Origin: Butyrivibrio sp.
Lineage (GTDB): Bacteria; Bacillota; Clostridia; Lachnospirales; Lachnospiraceae
Reading direction: 5' to 3'
NCBI RefSeq assembly: GCF_017433805.1
Contig: NZ_JAFRGN010000027.1
Location: forward strand, 32,957 to 96,956
DNA: 64,000 bases
Positions 25,333-34,633 of this stretch are shown piece after piece; position 1 is the first letter of the stretch, and every line of letters begins with the position of its first letter. Under the pieces are notes generated by a model that was not told where the DNA came from, did no database searches, and saw only the letters and a list, made by a program, of their open reading frames with translations. The translations under genes were made by a program, and so were the position numbers.

Positions 25333-27045
25333 ATGGCAAAGAGTCAGAGCGCCAGCCTTGACAGGAAAAAGCTTTTGGCGGATCCGATTATGGTCACCAC
25401 CATAATTCTTTTAATCGTCTTTTTGACGGTATTTATCTTATATCCACTGGCAATTCTGCTTGTGGACAGCTTTTTAACGGATGGACATTTTACAATGGAT
25501 ACCTTTAAGAGAGTAATGGCACTTCCAAACTTTAGAAGAGCTATTTCCAACACTCTTAAGGTGGGCTTTTTAGTAGGTATTGCATCTGCACTTATTGGTC
25601 TGTTGTTTGCCTACGTAGAAGTTTATGTCAAGCTTCGTACCAAGTTCATGGAGGGACTTTTCAAGGTTGTATCAATGCTGCCTGTAGTATCTCCTCCATT
25701 TGTACTTTCACTTTCAATGATTATGCTTTTCGGAAAAGCTGGTATCATTACACGTTTTCTTTTACACATTTATGACAACAGTGTGTATGGCTTCTGGGGA
25801 ATTGCGATAGTTCAGACACTTACTTTCTTCCCAGTTTGCTACATGATGCTCAAGGGTCTTCTTAAAAATATCGACCCATCCCTTGAAGAGGCTGCCAGAG
25901 ATATGGGCGCTTCAAGATTCAAGGTATTTATGACAGTGACTTTCCCATTGATACTGCCAGGACTTGGAAATGCTTTCCTTGTTACTTTCATTGAGTCAAG
26001 TGCAGACTTTGCAAACCCAATGATCATCGGCGGTTCATATGATACACTTGCAACAACTATATATCTGCAGATCACAGGTGCTTATGATAAGCAGGGCGCT
26101 GCTGCTATGGCGGTAGTTCTTTTGGCAATAACACTTCTTATGTTCGTTGTTCAGAAGTACTATCTGGAGGCCAAGAGTACAGCAACACTTTCAGGAAAAG
26201 CTTCAAGAGAGCGTATGCTCATTACTGATAAGAGTGTTACAGTTCCTCTTACAATCCTGTGCTCAGCACTTGCTTTATTCGTAATCATCATGTATATCTG
26301 CGTTCCATTCGGAGCTATGTTCAGAACCTGGGGCTACGATTTCCATCTCACCTTCAAGTGGTTTGGACTTGTATTCACCAAGTACAAGGGCTTTAAAGCC
26401 TTCAAGGACAGCTTTATCCTGTCACTTATTTCAGCTCCGATAACAGCTCTTTTATCCATGATCATTTCTTACCTTGTTGTTAAAAGAAAATTCAAGGCCA
26501 AGGGCTTTATAGAAGCAGTTTCAATGCTGGCTATGGCAGTTCCTGGAACAGTTCTTGGTATCGGATATATCAGAGGCTTTTCAGGAGGTCTCTTTGGTTC
26601 AGGAATTCTGCAGGGACTGTATGGAACAGGAGCAATCCTGGTAATCGTCTTCATTGTTCGAAGCCTTCCAACAGGTACCAGAAGCGGTATTTCAGCACTC
26701 AGGCAGATCGATAAGAGCATTGAGGAATCTGCCTACGACATGGGCGCCGACAGCTTTAAAGTATTTATGACTGTTACACTTCCACTTATTAAGGATAGCT
26801 TCCTTTCAGGCTTTGTAACATCATTTGTACGTAGCATCACAGCTATCAGTGCGATCATCCTTCTGGTTACACCTTCGTATCTGCTTATTACAGTTCAGAT
26901 CAATGAGTTTGCTGAGAAAGGATCTTATGGTATAGCATGTGCCTTTGCTTCAATCCTGATCCTTATCACTTACAGCTCAGTTCTTATCATGAATCTGATC
27001 ATCAAGCATTTTGGAACAAGTCGTAAGGTAACAATAGAAGAATAA
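25333..27045 (+). CDS. ABC transporter permease with two fused permease domains (FbpB-like)
   Basis: A 570-residue membrane protein with about 12 helices, made of two permease domains in tandem. Each carries an EAA loop that contacts the ATPase: EEAARDMGASRFKVF near residue 180 and EESAYDMGADSFKVF near 465. Fused permeases of this type work as a single chain with COG1840 binding proteins. ATG 25333 follows CGGAGG; the open frame extends 60 bp upstream through the hairpin but is not expected to be translated. It is separated from the ATPase gene by 15 bp. Confidence 0.93.
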   Translation: MAKSQSASLDRKKLLADPIMVTTIILLIVFLTVFILYPLAILLVDSFLTDGHFTMDTFKRVMALPNFRRAISNTLKVGFLVGIASALIGLLFAYVEVYVKLRTKFMEGLFKVVSMLPVVSPPFVLSLSMIMLFGKAGIITRFLLHIYDNSVYGFWGIAIVQTLTFFPVCYMMLKGLLKNIDPSLEEAARDMGASRFKVFMTVTFPLILPGLGNAFLVTFIESSADFANPMIIGGSYDTLATTIYLQITGAYDKQGAAAMAVVLLAITLLMFVVQKYYLEAKSTATLSGKASRERMLITDKSVTVPLTILCSALALFVIIMYICVPFGAMFRTWGYDFHLTFKWFGLVFTKYKGFKAFKDSFILSLISAPITALLSMIISYLVVKRKFKAKGFIEAVSMLAMAVPGTVLGIGYIRGFSGGLFGSGILQGLYGTGAILVIVFIVRSLPTGTRSGISALRQIDKSIEESAYDMGADSFKVFMTVTLPLIKDSFLSGFVTSFVRSITAISAIILLVTPSYLLITVQINEFAEKGSYGIACAFASILILITYSSVLIMNLIIKHFGTSRKVTIEE

Positions 27046-27060
27046 TGAGGAGAATGAAAA

Positions 27061-28122
27061 ATGGCAAAAGAGAAAAAGGGCGTACGCCTTGAACATATTT
27101 CAAAAATTTATAAAGATCCTAAGACAGGAAAAGATTTTTATGCAGTTAAGGATGCTAATCTTGAGATCGAGCCAGGAAGCTTTGTAACACTTCTGGGCCC
27201 ATCAGGATGTGGTAAAACAACAACTCTTAGAATGATAGCTGGTTTCGAGAGCCCTGATGAGGGTGAGATTTATCTTGGAAATGAGCCTATCAACGCTCTT
27301 ACACCTAATAAGCGTGATACAGCCATGGTTTTCCAGAGCTATGCGCTTCTTCCACACTACAACATTTTTGACAATGTTGCCTATGGACTTAAGCTTCGTA
27401 AACTTGATAAGTCAGTTATCAAGGAAAAGGTTACAGATATCCTTAAGCTCGTTGGACTTGAGGGAATGGAGAACCGTATGACTAACCAGCTTTCTGGAGG
27501 TCAGCAGCAGAGAGTAGCTCTTGCAAGAGCACTTGTAATTGAGCCTGGAGTTCTTCTTTTTGATGAACCTTTGTCTAACCTTGATGCCAAGCTTCGTGTA
27601 TCAATGCGTACTGAGATCAGAAGAATCCAGCAGGAAGCAGGTATCACAGCTATCTATGTAACTCATGATCAGAGTGAGGCAATGGCTATCTCTGACAAGG
27701 TTATCATCATGAACAAGGGCCTTGTTGAACAGATTTCTACACCTCAGGAAGCATATTATTATCCTAACAACAAGTTTGTTGCTGATTTCATTGGCGAAGC
27801 GAACTTCCTTAATGGAACAGTTAAGTCTCAGGACGTTGTTGTTATCGATGGGGCGGAGGTTAAGTGCTCTACAGGCAGCATGGAGCCAGGTGCTCAGTGT
27901 AGCGTAGTTCTTAGACCAGAGGGAGCTTTCCTTGGTGATAACGGCGCTATCCGTGGTAAAGTAATGTACTCATGCTTCATGGGAGCTTATCAGGATTACC
28001 ATATTCAGGTAGCAGATGCACTTGTTAAGATTCAGGAGTATAATCCTAAGAATAAGAAGATATATAATGTAGGTGACGAAGTATTTCTGAATTTCGAGGA
28101 CAACACTCTTTACGCACTATAA
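27061..28122 (+). CDS. ABC transporter ATP-binding protein (FbpC/PotA-like)
   Basis: A 353-residue importer ATPase. Walker A GPSGCGKTT near residue 47, Q-loop VFQSYALLPH, signature LSGGQQQRVALARAL near 142, Walker B LLFDEPLSNLD, switch THDQSEAM. A C-terminal TOBE-type regulatory domain (about 245-353) contains CSVVLRPEGAFL. It energises the permease encoded just upstream. The AAUAAUGAGGAG-type leader gives a good ribosome binding site. Confidence 0.95.
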   Translation: MAKEKKGVRLEHISKIYKDPKTGKDFYAVKDANLEIEPGSFVTLLGPSGCGKTTTLRMIAGFESPDEGEIYLGNEPINALTPNKRDTAMVFQSYALLPHYNIFDNVAYGLKLRKLDKSVIKEKVTDILKLVGLEGMENRMTNQLSGGQQQRVALARALVIEPGVLLFDEPLSNLDAKLRVSMRTEIRRIQQEAGITAIYVTHDQSEAMAISDKVIIMNKGLVEQISTPQEAYYYPNNKFVADFIGEANFLNGTVKSQDVVVIDGAEVKCSTGSMEPGAQCSVVLRPEGAFLGDNGAIRGKVMYSCFMGAYQDYHIQVADALVKIQEYNPKNKKIYNVGDEVFLNFEDNTLYAL

Positions 28123-28143
28123 TAAGATTATTAGGAGGTGCCT

Positions 28144-28842
28144 ATGGGAGCACAAACACTAATAGAATTTTTGGAAGGGCCTACTGATATAGCAGTTGCT
28201 ATCAGACTGGTGATAGCTACGCTTTTTGGAAGCTTTATAGGATGGGAGCGAGTTGTCAAAAGACATAGCGCAGGAATTAAGACCTTTGCGCTTGTAAGTC
28301 TTGGATCTGCCATAGCTACAGCTCTTAACATATTCCTTGCTATGGAGCCTGGCCTTAATGCGGATGTCAGCCGTATTCCTGCAGGTGTTGTAAGCGGAAT
28401 CGGTTTCCTTGGTGCTGGAACTATCCTTGTAACAGGTCGTCAGCAGATCAAGGGTCTTACAACAGCAGCTTCTCTCTGGGTTACTTCCTGTATGGGAATG
28501 GCTATTGGCGGTGGCTATCTTATTGTTGGTATTGCCTGTTTTGCCCTTATCATGATTGCCAACGTGGTACTTATGAATGTCAGCAGGGTTGTTGAGGAAT
28601 ACAGTAAGTACATCAGTATCTTTATCGAGGTTGATAAGAACGGAGGAGTTAAGAAACTGTCCAAGTGGCTTAATGAGCAGGGCTATACAACAAGCAGTCT
28701 TGCCAAGTCCAAGGAGAAAACTCTTAATTCATCTGATGTAGCCCTTATTGTAGATGTGGATTTCGACAAGAAGCGTTCTCACAGAGAGTTTTTAACTGAG
28801 CTCAATGAGTTTGATTTTGTAAGCTACGTTGAGGAAATCTGA
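28144..28842 (+). CDS. MgtC/SapB family membrane protein
   Basis: A 232-residue protein with four or five N-terminal membrane helices and the MgtC signature GSFIGWERVVKRHSAGIKTFALVSLG-like region with R-x4-G-x-RT equivalents, then GVVSGIGFLGAGTI. The C-terminal 80 residues form a soluble ACT-like domain. MgtC proteins are linked to magnesium or phosphate homeostasis and F-ATPase modulation. An in-frame GTG overlaps the AGGAGG, so ATG 28144 is taken as the start. It lies 21 bp after the ATPase gene and ends the operon. Confidence 0.88.
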   Translation: MGAQTLIEFLEGPTDIAVAIRLVIATLFGSFIGWERVVKRHSAGIKTFALVSLGSAIATALNIFLAMEPGLNADVSRIPAGVVSGIGFLGAGTILVTGRQQIKGLTTAASLWVTSCMGMAIGGGYLIVGIACFALIMIANVVLMNVSRVVEEYSKYISIFIEVDKNGGVKKLSKWLNEQGYTTSSLAKSKEKTLNSSDVALIVDVDFDKKRSHREFLTELNEFDFVSYVEEI

Positions 28843-28860
28843 TAGTATCAGAATAAACAT

Positions 28861-28890
28861 AAGCCGGTGCATTTGCACCGGCTTTGATTT
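28861..28890 (+). terminator. Terminator ending the importer operon
   Basis: AAGCCGGTGC-ATTT-GCACCGGCTT stem followed by GATTTT. It is weakly usable on the opposite strand for the SNF2 gene. Confidence 0.82.
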
Positions 28891-28901
28891 TGCCACAAAA
28901 C

Positions 28902-31900
28902 TTATCCCAATATTTCCAGTAGCTCTTCCTTGGACAAGGTAGGATTTCTTAGTGAATCTGAGTTAAGAAGCTGGTCAGCCAGCTCTTTTTTCTTGTTCTG
29001 AAGAAGAATAATTCGCTCCTCGATTGTGTTCTGCATAATGAGCCTATAAACAGTCACCACATTCTTTTGGCCTATTCTGTGAGCTCTGTCGGTTGCCTGA
29101 TTTTCTACAGCTATATTCCACCAGTGATCATAGTGGATTACGATATCTGCAGCTGTAAGGTTAAGTCCGGTTCCTCCTGCTTTAAGGGAAATACAGAATA
29201 CCGGAGTGTCGTCCTCCTGGAAGGCATCAACCATCTGGATTCGGTCCTCCTTCTTGGTAGAGCCTGTTAGAAGATAGTGCTTAATTCCTTCTTTTTTCAA
29301 AAGCGCAGTCAGTCTGTCCAGCATTGACGTGAACTGTGAGAACAGCAGAACCTTATGGCCGCTTTCTGCAGCGCTTCTGATCATCTCAAGACACAGGTCT
29401 GCCTTGGCGCTTCCGCCTTCATAGTTATCATAAATAAGCCCCGGATCACAGCATAGCTGACGAAGTCTTGTAAGCTCTGACAGGATCATGATTCTGTCGC
29501 GTCTGAAATCATCCTCACTCTTGGAATCAACCATGAGTTTGATGCGCTGAAGATGAGCTTTGTACAGTTCCTCCTGCTCTTTTACCATAGGTGCGTAGAT
29601 GTTTTCTTCAAGCTTATCCGGAAGATCAGCAAGTACATCCTTCTTAAGTCGCCTTAGTATAAATGGAGAAATCATTCTCTTGAGACGTTTCATGGCATCT
29701 TCATCCCCGTCAAGGATGGCAGGAGATTCTATGGACTCCTTAAAATGCCTGTAATTGAACAGATATCCTGGCATACAAAAGTCAAATATGCTCCATAGCT
29801 CACTGAGCCTGTTTTCGATAGGAGTTCCGGTGAGGGCTATCTTGAAGGAAGCATTGAGACTTTTAACAGCCTTGGCTACCTGCGTGGTTGGATTTTTGAT
29901 AAACTGCGCTTCATCTATGATCTGGCAGTCAAAATCAATATATTTGTACAGATCAATATCGCGGCGTAGAAGGTCATAGGAAGTGATGAGCACATCTGTT
30001 TCTTCCTCGTCGATTTCTGATGTTACCCTTACCCTGTCGGGCTTGATTCCAACAGCTAGCTCGCATTTAAGGGAAGGAGTGAACCTCTTTATTTCATGCT
30101 GCCAGTTGTAGACCAGAGATGCTGGGCATACAACAAGAGATGGTCGATTTTTCTTTTTGTTTCTGACAGATTCCTCTTTGATACTTAATAGGAGCGACAG
30201 AACCTGCAGAGTCTTACCAAGACCCATGTCATCGGCCAGAATTCCTCCAAAGCCATTGTGGCGAAGGGTACGAAGCCATACAAAGCCGTCCTTTTGGTAA
30301 TCACGCATTACCTTATCAAGTGACTTGGGAACTGAGAACAGGTTATCCTTGGTGGTGGCAAAAGAACTTACGAGTTCCTTGAATTCTCTGGTTTTACCAA
30401 TGGCGGCACCACTTATAATAGCGCTGTTGTCAGCAAGTTCATTTAGATATAGTGCTCTGTATTTGGGAATAGAAACGTGGCCTGCGAGAATATCCTTGGG
30501 AGAGAGTCCGAGGCCTTCATTTATGCTGTATAAAAGCTCCATTTCCTTGGTCTGAAGATCAATAATATCTCCAGAGGACAGACGGAAATATTTTTTTCTC
30601 TGTTTGTATCTGCTAAGGATATTGTTGAGCTCGGTTGCAGAAATATCAGTTGGTACTATAGATAATTCCAACAGGTCTGAAACTACGGAGATGCCCATGG
30701 TTACAGTAGGAGCAGATGTTATGTTTACAGCTTTGATGGAATCTGATAAGTAAACATCCCCAAGCCTTGCCAGTTTTGGAATATCATCTGCAATAAATAA
30801 AAAGAGTTTGTCCTCGTTATCCTGTGCTCCATTAAGGATTAGGAGGCCCTTTTGCTGATCCAGAGTATCAAAGTGCTGGCTTACGAGCTTGATGATAGTG
30901 CTCTCCTGATGGAAGTTTCTCTTGATGAGAACCTCGGATTCATTATTTAAAGCAGAATCCGCCGTTGCTTCTGGGCCTTCGAATAAATGAATTACCTGCT
31001 CGGAAGGTTTTCCTTCATGATAAGTAGCCTGTATATCGCAAGTTATTGTGACGGTATCAGGCATATCAATGAATATTTTAAACTTAGGAATATCCGGTGA
31101 ATACTTGGATGGATAGAAGCCATCATTACTTACGTTGAAGTATTCTTCCAGTATCGGATAAAGTCCTGATGAAAATAGTGGCAGATCTTTGTTGGAAATG
31201 AAGAGCTCATTTTCAGTTCTGCGTGCAGATAAGAACTTAAGAAATGGGAAGATAGCTTCGCATTCCTTTCTGGAGATCATATGAATCTTGCGTCTTCTCT
31301 CAAAATAAATATTTGAATAACCCTCGAACATGGTAAAAGAGCTGGCTTCAAAGTTAACACCATTGGCTGTCTTTTCAATGTGAAGATCGATTGGAGGGAA
31401 AACTGGCACGATTTCTACAGGCCTTTCTTCGCTATATCTGGATCTGAAGTCAGTGTTGAGGAAATAAACAGTGCCAACAGACGCAAAGAACTCATCAATC
31501 TCATGACCGGACAGCTCTAACTCCTTGCTATGGCCCTTGCCATAGGAGTAGGAAGAAGAATAGGCAGAAAAAGCATCTCCAAGCTGCTTGCCTCTAAAGA
31601 AGTCCTTAAGGAATGCGATGATTTTCTGGGATTCTTCAGAAAAAGCAGACATATCATGAGTGAATTCCAGGTGCTTGCCGTAGCTTACAATCTCTCTTTC
31701 ATCAATTGCGGTTAGAAGAGCAGCAATATCTTTGAGTACATAGCTGTGTCCTGTGGTACCAGAGTATATGTTAAAAGTTATAGATAATTTATCGCGATTT
31801 AGAGTAACGTGTGGTTCCAGATTAACAGTGGAAGTTTTCTTGTAGAGCATTGGACCACTGCTTTCGGGAGAATATTCCTTTAGAATTTTTTTGGTTTCAA

Positions 31901-32000
31901 AGGATGTATAGTGAAAGTCTTTTTGCACATCAGAAATGAACCGCCTACCAGAGGCGGTTACAAATCCGTTTTTAGAATTATCCAGTGAATTATTTGCCAT
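28902..32000 (-). CDS. SNF2-family DEAD/DEAH-box ATPase
   Basis: A 1032-residue protein. The N-terminal 550 residues look like the bacterial SNF2-associated region, without an obvious SWIM zinc finger. The motor follows: FGGILADDMGLGKTLQ (Walker A), DCQIIDEAQFIKN (motif II), LTGTPIENRLSELW (III), then the second lobe with LLFSQFTSMLDRL, LKAGGTGLNLTAAD and DRAHRIGQ (VI). It probably moves along double-stranded DNA and remodels DNA-protein complexes, perhaps at stalled RNA polymerase. Its start overlaps the end of the hydrolase gene by 11 bp. Confidence 0.93.
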   Translation of the reverse strand: MANNSLDNSKNGFVTASGRRFISDVQKDFHYTSFETKKILKEYSPESSGPMLYKKTSTVNLEPHVTLNRDKLSITFNIYSGTTGHSYVLKDIAALLTAIDEREIVSYGKHLEFTHDMSAFSEESQKIIAFLKDFFRGKQLGDAFSAYSSSYSYGKGHSKELELSGHEIDEFFASVGTVYFLNTDFRSRYSEERPVEIVPVFPPIDLHIEKTANGVNFEASSFTMFEGYSNIYFERRRKIHMISRKECEAIFPFLKFLSARRTENELFISNKDLPLFSSGLYPILEEYFNVSNDGFYPSKYSPDIPKFKIFIDMPDTVTITCDIQATYHEGKPSEQVIHLFEGPEATADSALNNESEVLIKRNFHQESTIIKLVSQHFDTLDQQKGLLILNGAQDNEDKLFLFIADDIPKLARLGDVYLSDSIKAVNITSAPTVTMGISVVSDLLELSIVPTDISATELNNILSRYKQRKKYFRLSSGDIIDLQTKEMELLYSINEGLGLSPKDILAGHVSIPKYRALYLNELADNSAIISGAAIGKTREFKELVSSFATTKDNLFSVPKSLDKVMRDYQKDGFVWLRTLRHNGFGGILADDMGLGKTLQVLSLLLSIKEESVRNKKKNRPSLVVCPASLVYNWQHEIKRFTPSLKCELAVGIKPDRVRVTSEIDEEETDVLITSYDLLRRDIDLYKYIDFDCQIIDEAQFIKNPTTQVAKAVKSLNASFKIALTGTPIENRLSELWSIFDFCMPGYLFNYRHFKESIESPAILDGDEDAMKRLKRMISPFILRRLKKDVLADLPDKLEENIYAPMVKEQEELYKAHLQRIKLMVDSKSEDDFRRDRIMILSELTRLRQLCCDPGLIYDNYEGGSAKADLCLEMIRSAAESGHKVLLFSQFTSMLDRLTALLKKEGIKHYLLTGSTKKEDRIQMVDAFQEDDTPVFCISLKAGGTGLNLTAADIVIHYDHWWNIAVENQATDRAHRIGQKNVVTVYRLIMQNTIEERIILLQNKKKELADQLLNSDSLRNPTLSKEELLEILG

Positions 32001-32955
32001 TTAGAACCTCAAGAACTTCAGTGTAATAGCGCTTTCGAGAAGCTTCATCAGCGTTGAATATCTCATGTCTTGATTCATTATAGGCATGAATTCTCGTTCC
32101 GGGAAGCTTTTCTTTAAACATATCATAGCCGGCGGGGTCTATCAAATGGTCTTTGCCCGCTGTGAAGAGGTCTACCGGAACTTTTAAATTAGAAATGCGC
32201 CTGAAAATCTCTCTGTGAACTCTGATGCTGGCCAGAACCCAGCCTATAGTAGCAGCACTTGTCTGATAGTGCTCGTCTTTTCTGCGAAGTCTTAGCTGAT
32301 ATTCAAAGCGTGGTCTTGAAGCAGCGTTGCTTGTTTCAAAAGGCGCATTGGGACTGAATCTCTTTTGATTAGGAGCTATATGCTTGCTCCTTCTAAAGAA
32401 AATGTTACCAAGACTTATAGTAAGCGCTACTAAAGGTGAGTTGCTGGAAACCTGTATTTTAAGCATAGGAGAGCTAAGGATAGCTCTTGAATAGTACTGA
32501 GGATGCTTTTCCATGAACAAAGTGGCAATGGCGCCTCCCATGGAATGGGCGATAAGCATCATATCAAGACCGGCACTTTCAGGAACAACCACTGATTCAG
32601 TAAAACTTAGGAAATCCTCAACATAAGTATTGTAATTCTCTATGTGAATAAGCTGCGGGTCAGATACCTTACCTTCAGAATAGCCGTGGCCACGATGCTC
32701 AACAAAAAATACCTTGTAGCCGGCCTGAAACAGATACCATGCATATTCGTGGTATTTACCCCAGAATTCACCAAGGCCATGCACAAGAGTAACACTTGCA
32801 ATTGGATTTTCCGGAGAAGCCACGTAGTAGTTTAATTTGGCACCATCAAAACTGCGAAGAGAGCCTCTGGTGACATATTGCTTGCGCCATTTTTTATTCT
32901 CTTCTTCCATTGCGGCCAGGAATCCTTCCTCACCCAAGAATCTGATCTGCTCCAT
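31990..32955 (-). CDS. Alpha/beta hydrolase, lysophospholipase/monoacylglycerol lipase type
   Basis: A 321-residue alpha/beta-hydrolase. Oxyanion region LVHGLGEFWGKYHEYAW, nucleophile serine in LIAHSMGGAIA near residue 130, aspartate in FTAGKDHLID and histidine in NESRHEIFN complete the triad. It likely hydrolyses lysophospholipids or monoacylglycerols. ATG 32955 lies seven bases after GAGAGG; longer in-frame versions have no ribosome binding site. No signal peptide is present. It is transcribed away from the TetR gene, which may regulate it. Confidence 0.87.
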   Translation of the reverse strand: MEQIRFLGEEGFLAAMEEENKKWRKQYVTRGSLRSFDGAKLNYYVASPENPIASVTLVHGLGEFWGKYHEYAWYLFQAGYKVFFVEHRGHGYSEGKVSDPQLIHIENYNTYVEDFLSFTESVVVPESAGLDMMLIAHSMGGAIATLFMEKHPQYYSRAILSSPMLKIQVSSNSPLVALTISLGNIFFRRSKHIAPNQKRFSPNAPFETSNAASRPRFEYQLRLRRKDEHYQTSAATIGWVLASIRVHREIFRRISNLKVPVDLFTAGKDHLIDPAGYDMFKEKLPGTRIHAYNESRHEIFNADEASRKRYYTEVLEVLNGK

Positions 32956-33047
32956 CAACATACCTCTCTGATATATTATTAAATATATAATTGATATTGT
33001 GATAATAATATAATAACACAAATATAGGTAATTAACGATGTTGTGCA

Positions 33048-33076
33048 TTGACATGGCCTGGCGTATTTTGTAAAAT
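33048..33076 (+). promoter_or_regulatory. Sigma-A promoter of the TetR-family gene
   Basis: TTGACA (33048-33053), 17 bases, TAAAAT (33071-33076). It lies in the 173-bp divergent gap with the hydrolase gene. Confidence 0.8.
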
Positions 33077-33128
33077 AATAACGCGTGCTTTTTAAATATC
33101 TGTATATCTACTACATCGGGGAGGAAAT

Positions 33129-33683
33129 ATGTCTAGAAAAGCTACCATCACACAAAAAGAAATTGTTAATGCAGCGTTTAAGATAACCAAGAAGGAGGGC
33201 TTCGAGCAGATCACATCCAGAAAGCTTGCAGCTGCAGCAGGATGCTCAACACAGCCTATCTTCCGTATTTATGAGAACATGGACGGCCTTAAAAAGGACG
33301 TTTATGATAAAGCAGCAGCTTATTATGAGGATTATTACAATGAGTTCAACAAGACTCATGATGTTCCATTTGTAGATCTGGGACTTGCATATATTGGTTT
33401 TGCCCAGAAATATCCACACCTTTTCAGCCTTCTTTTCGTTTCAGGACAGGAGACAGGCGGACGCAGCATGTATGACCTTGTAAATGGTTCTACAGAGAAT
33501 GTTGTTAAAGAGATCAGCAAGGCTTCTGCAAGAGGAGCCAGAAATGCACAACAGCTTTTTATGCAGATGTGGATCTTTATCCATGGCGCAGGCTGCATGG
33601 CAGTTACAGGCGACTATGATCTTGACGAGGCTTCTTCTGTAGCAATGCTCGAATCTGCATATAAGGCATTCAGCCTTGGCTGA
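33129..33683 (+). CDS. TetR/AcrR family transcriptional regulator
   Basis: A 184-residue regulator. The N-terminal helix-turn-helix domain (about 8-55) has EIVNAAFKITKKEGFEQITSRKLAAAAG, split by the usual ITSRKLA recognition turn, with the TetR-type FRIYENMDGLKKDV. The C-terminal helical ligand domain lacks recognisable ligand residues. GGGGAGG precedes the ATG. The following RpiR-type regulator gene is 14 bp away and probably cotranscribed. The divergent hydrolase is a candidate target. Confidence 0.87.
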   Translation: MSRKATITQKEIVNAAFKITKKEGFEQITSRKLAAAAGCSTQPIFRIYENMDGLKKDVYDKAAAYYEDYYNEFNKTHDVPFVDLGLAYIGFAQKYPHLFSLLFVSGQETGGRSMYDLVNGSTENVVKEISKASARGARNAQQLFMQMWIFIHGAGCMAVTGDYDLDEASSVAMLESAYKAFSLG

Positions 33684-33697
33684 TATGGGGAATCAGT

Positions 33698-34633
33698 ATG
33701 AAGTTTGATGAGGGTGTTGACGTAATCACCAGGATAAATGAATGCTACTCGAGAATGAGTAAGGGCAAGAAATCTATTGCCACATATATCTGTGATCATT
33801 ACGAGCAGGCAGTATTTATGACTGCTGCTGAACTTGGCAAGATTGTTGGAATGAGTGAGTCCACTGTGGTCCGCTTTGCAATGAGTCTTGGCTATGACGG
33901 ATATCCTGCCTTTCAGAAGGCACTGGCAGCGTGGGTCAGTGATAAGTTTGGTTCTGTAGAGAAGGTTGGTCGTAGATTTGGCAGGAGTAATGAAGGAGAG
34001 ATATTATCAGCTATCCTTCAGTCAGATATCAGTAACATTGAACATACTATCAACAATATTGATGTTGCTGCCTTCAAGACAGCAGTTGATATTATTCTCA
34101 AGGCTAGAACAGTGTATATAGTGGGACTTAGGTCCTGCGAGCCTTTGGCAGATTTTTTACACTTTTATCTTAATATCATCAGAGGTAATAATGTTCTGAT
34201 CAAGACTACCAGTATCAGCGAGATGTTTGAGCAGATGATCAGAATCGGTGACAGGGACTGTATCATAGGTATCAGCTTTCCGAGATATTCCATGAGAACA
34301 CTTAAGTGCATGGAATTTGCCAATGACAGGAATGCCAAGGTTATTACTATAACCGATTCAGTGCATTCACCAATGAATCTCTATTCATCCTGTAACCTTC
34401 TTGCTAAGAGTGAGATGGCTTCAATCGTAGATTCACTGGTAGCACCACTTAGTGTTATAAATGCGCTTGTTGTAGCGCTTTGTATGAGGAAGCCTCAGGA
34501 AGTTCAGGCAGACCTCAAGATGCTGGAGGAAACCTGGAATAATTATCAGGTGTATATCAATGACGAGATTGACTTTGCGTCTGATGCGCCAATGATAGGT
34601 TATCCACTTACGAGAAATAAGGAAACATCTTAA
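33698..34633 (+). CDS. MurR/RpiR family transcriptional regulator
   Basis: A 311-residue regulator with an N-terminal HTH_6 domain (about 5-80; MSKGKKSIATYI, ELGKIVGMSESTVVRFAMSLGY) and a C-terminal SIS sugar-phosphate domain (about 130-270; VYIVGLRSCEPLADF, IIGISFPRYSMRT). Such proteins sense phosphorylated sugars. No sugar-uptake gene is adjacent; it shares one base with the flavoprotein gene downstream (TAATG), so they are coupled. Confidence 0.9.
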   Translation: MKFDEGVDVITRINECYSRMSKGKKSIATYICDHYEQAVFMTAAELGKIVGMSESTVVRFAMSLGYDGYPAFQKALAAWVSDKFGSVEKVGRRFGRSNEGEILSAILQSDISNIEHTINNIDVAAFKTAVDIILKARTVYIVGLRSCEPLADFLHFYLNIIRGNNVLIKTTSISEMFEQMIRIGDRDCIIGISFPRYSMRTLKCMEFANDRNAKVITITDSVHSPMNLYSSCNLLAKSEMASIVDSLVAPLSVINALVVALCMRKPQEVQADLKMLEETWNNYQVYINDEIDFASDAPMIGYPLTRNKETS

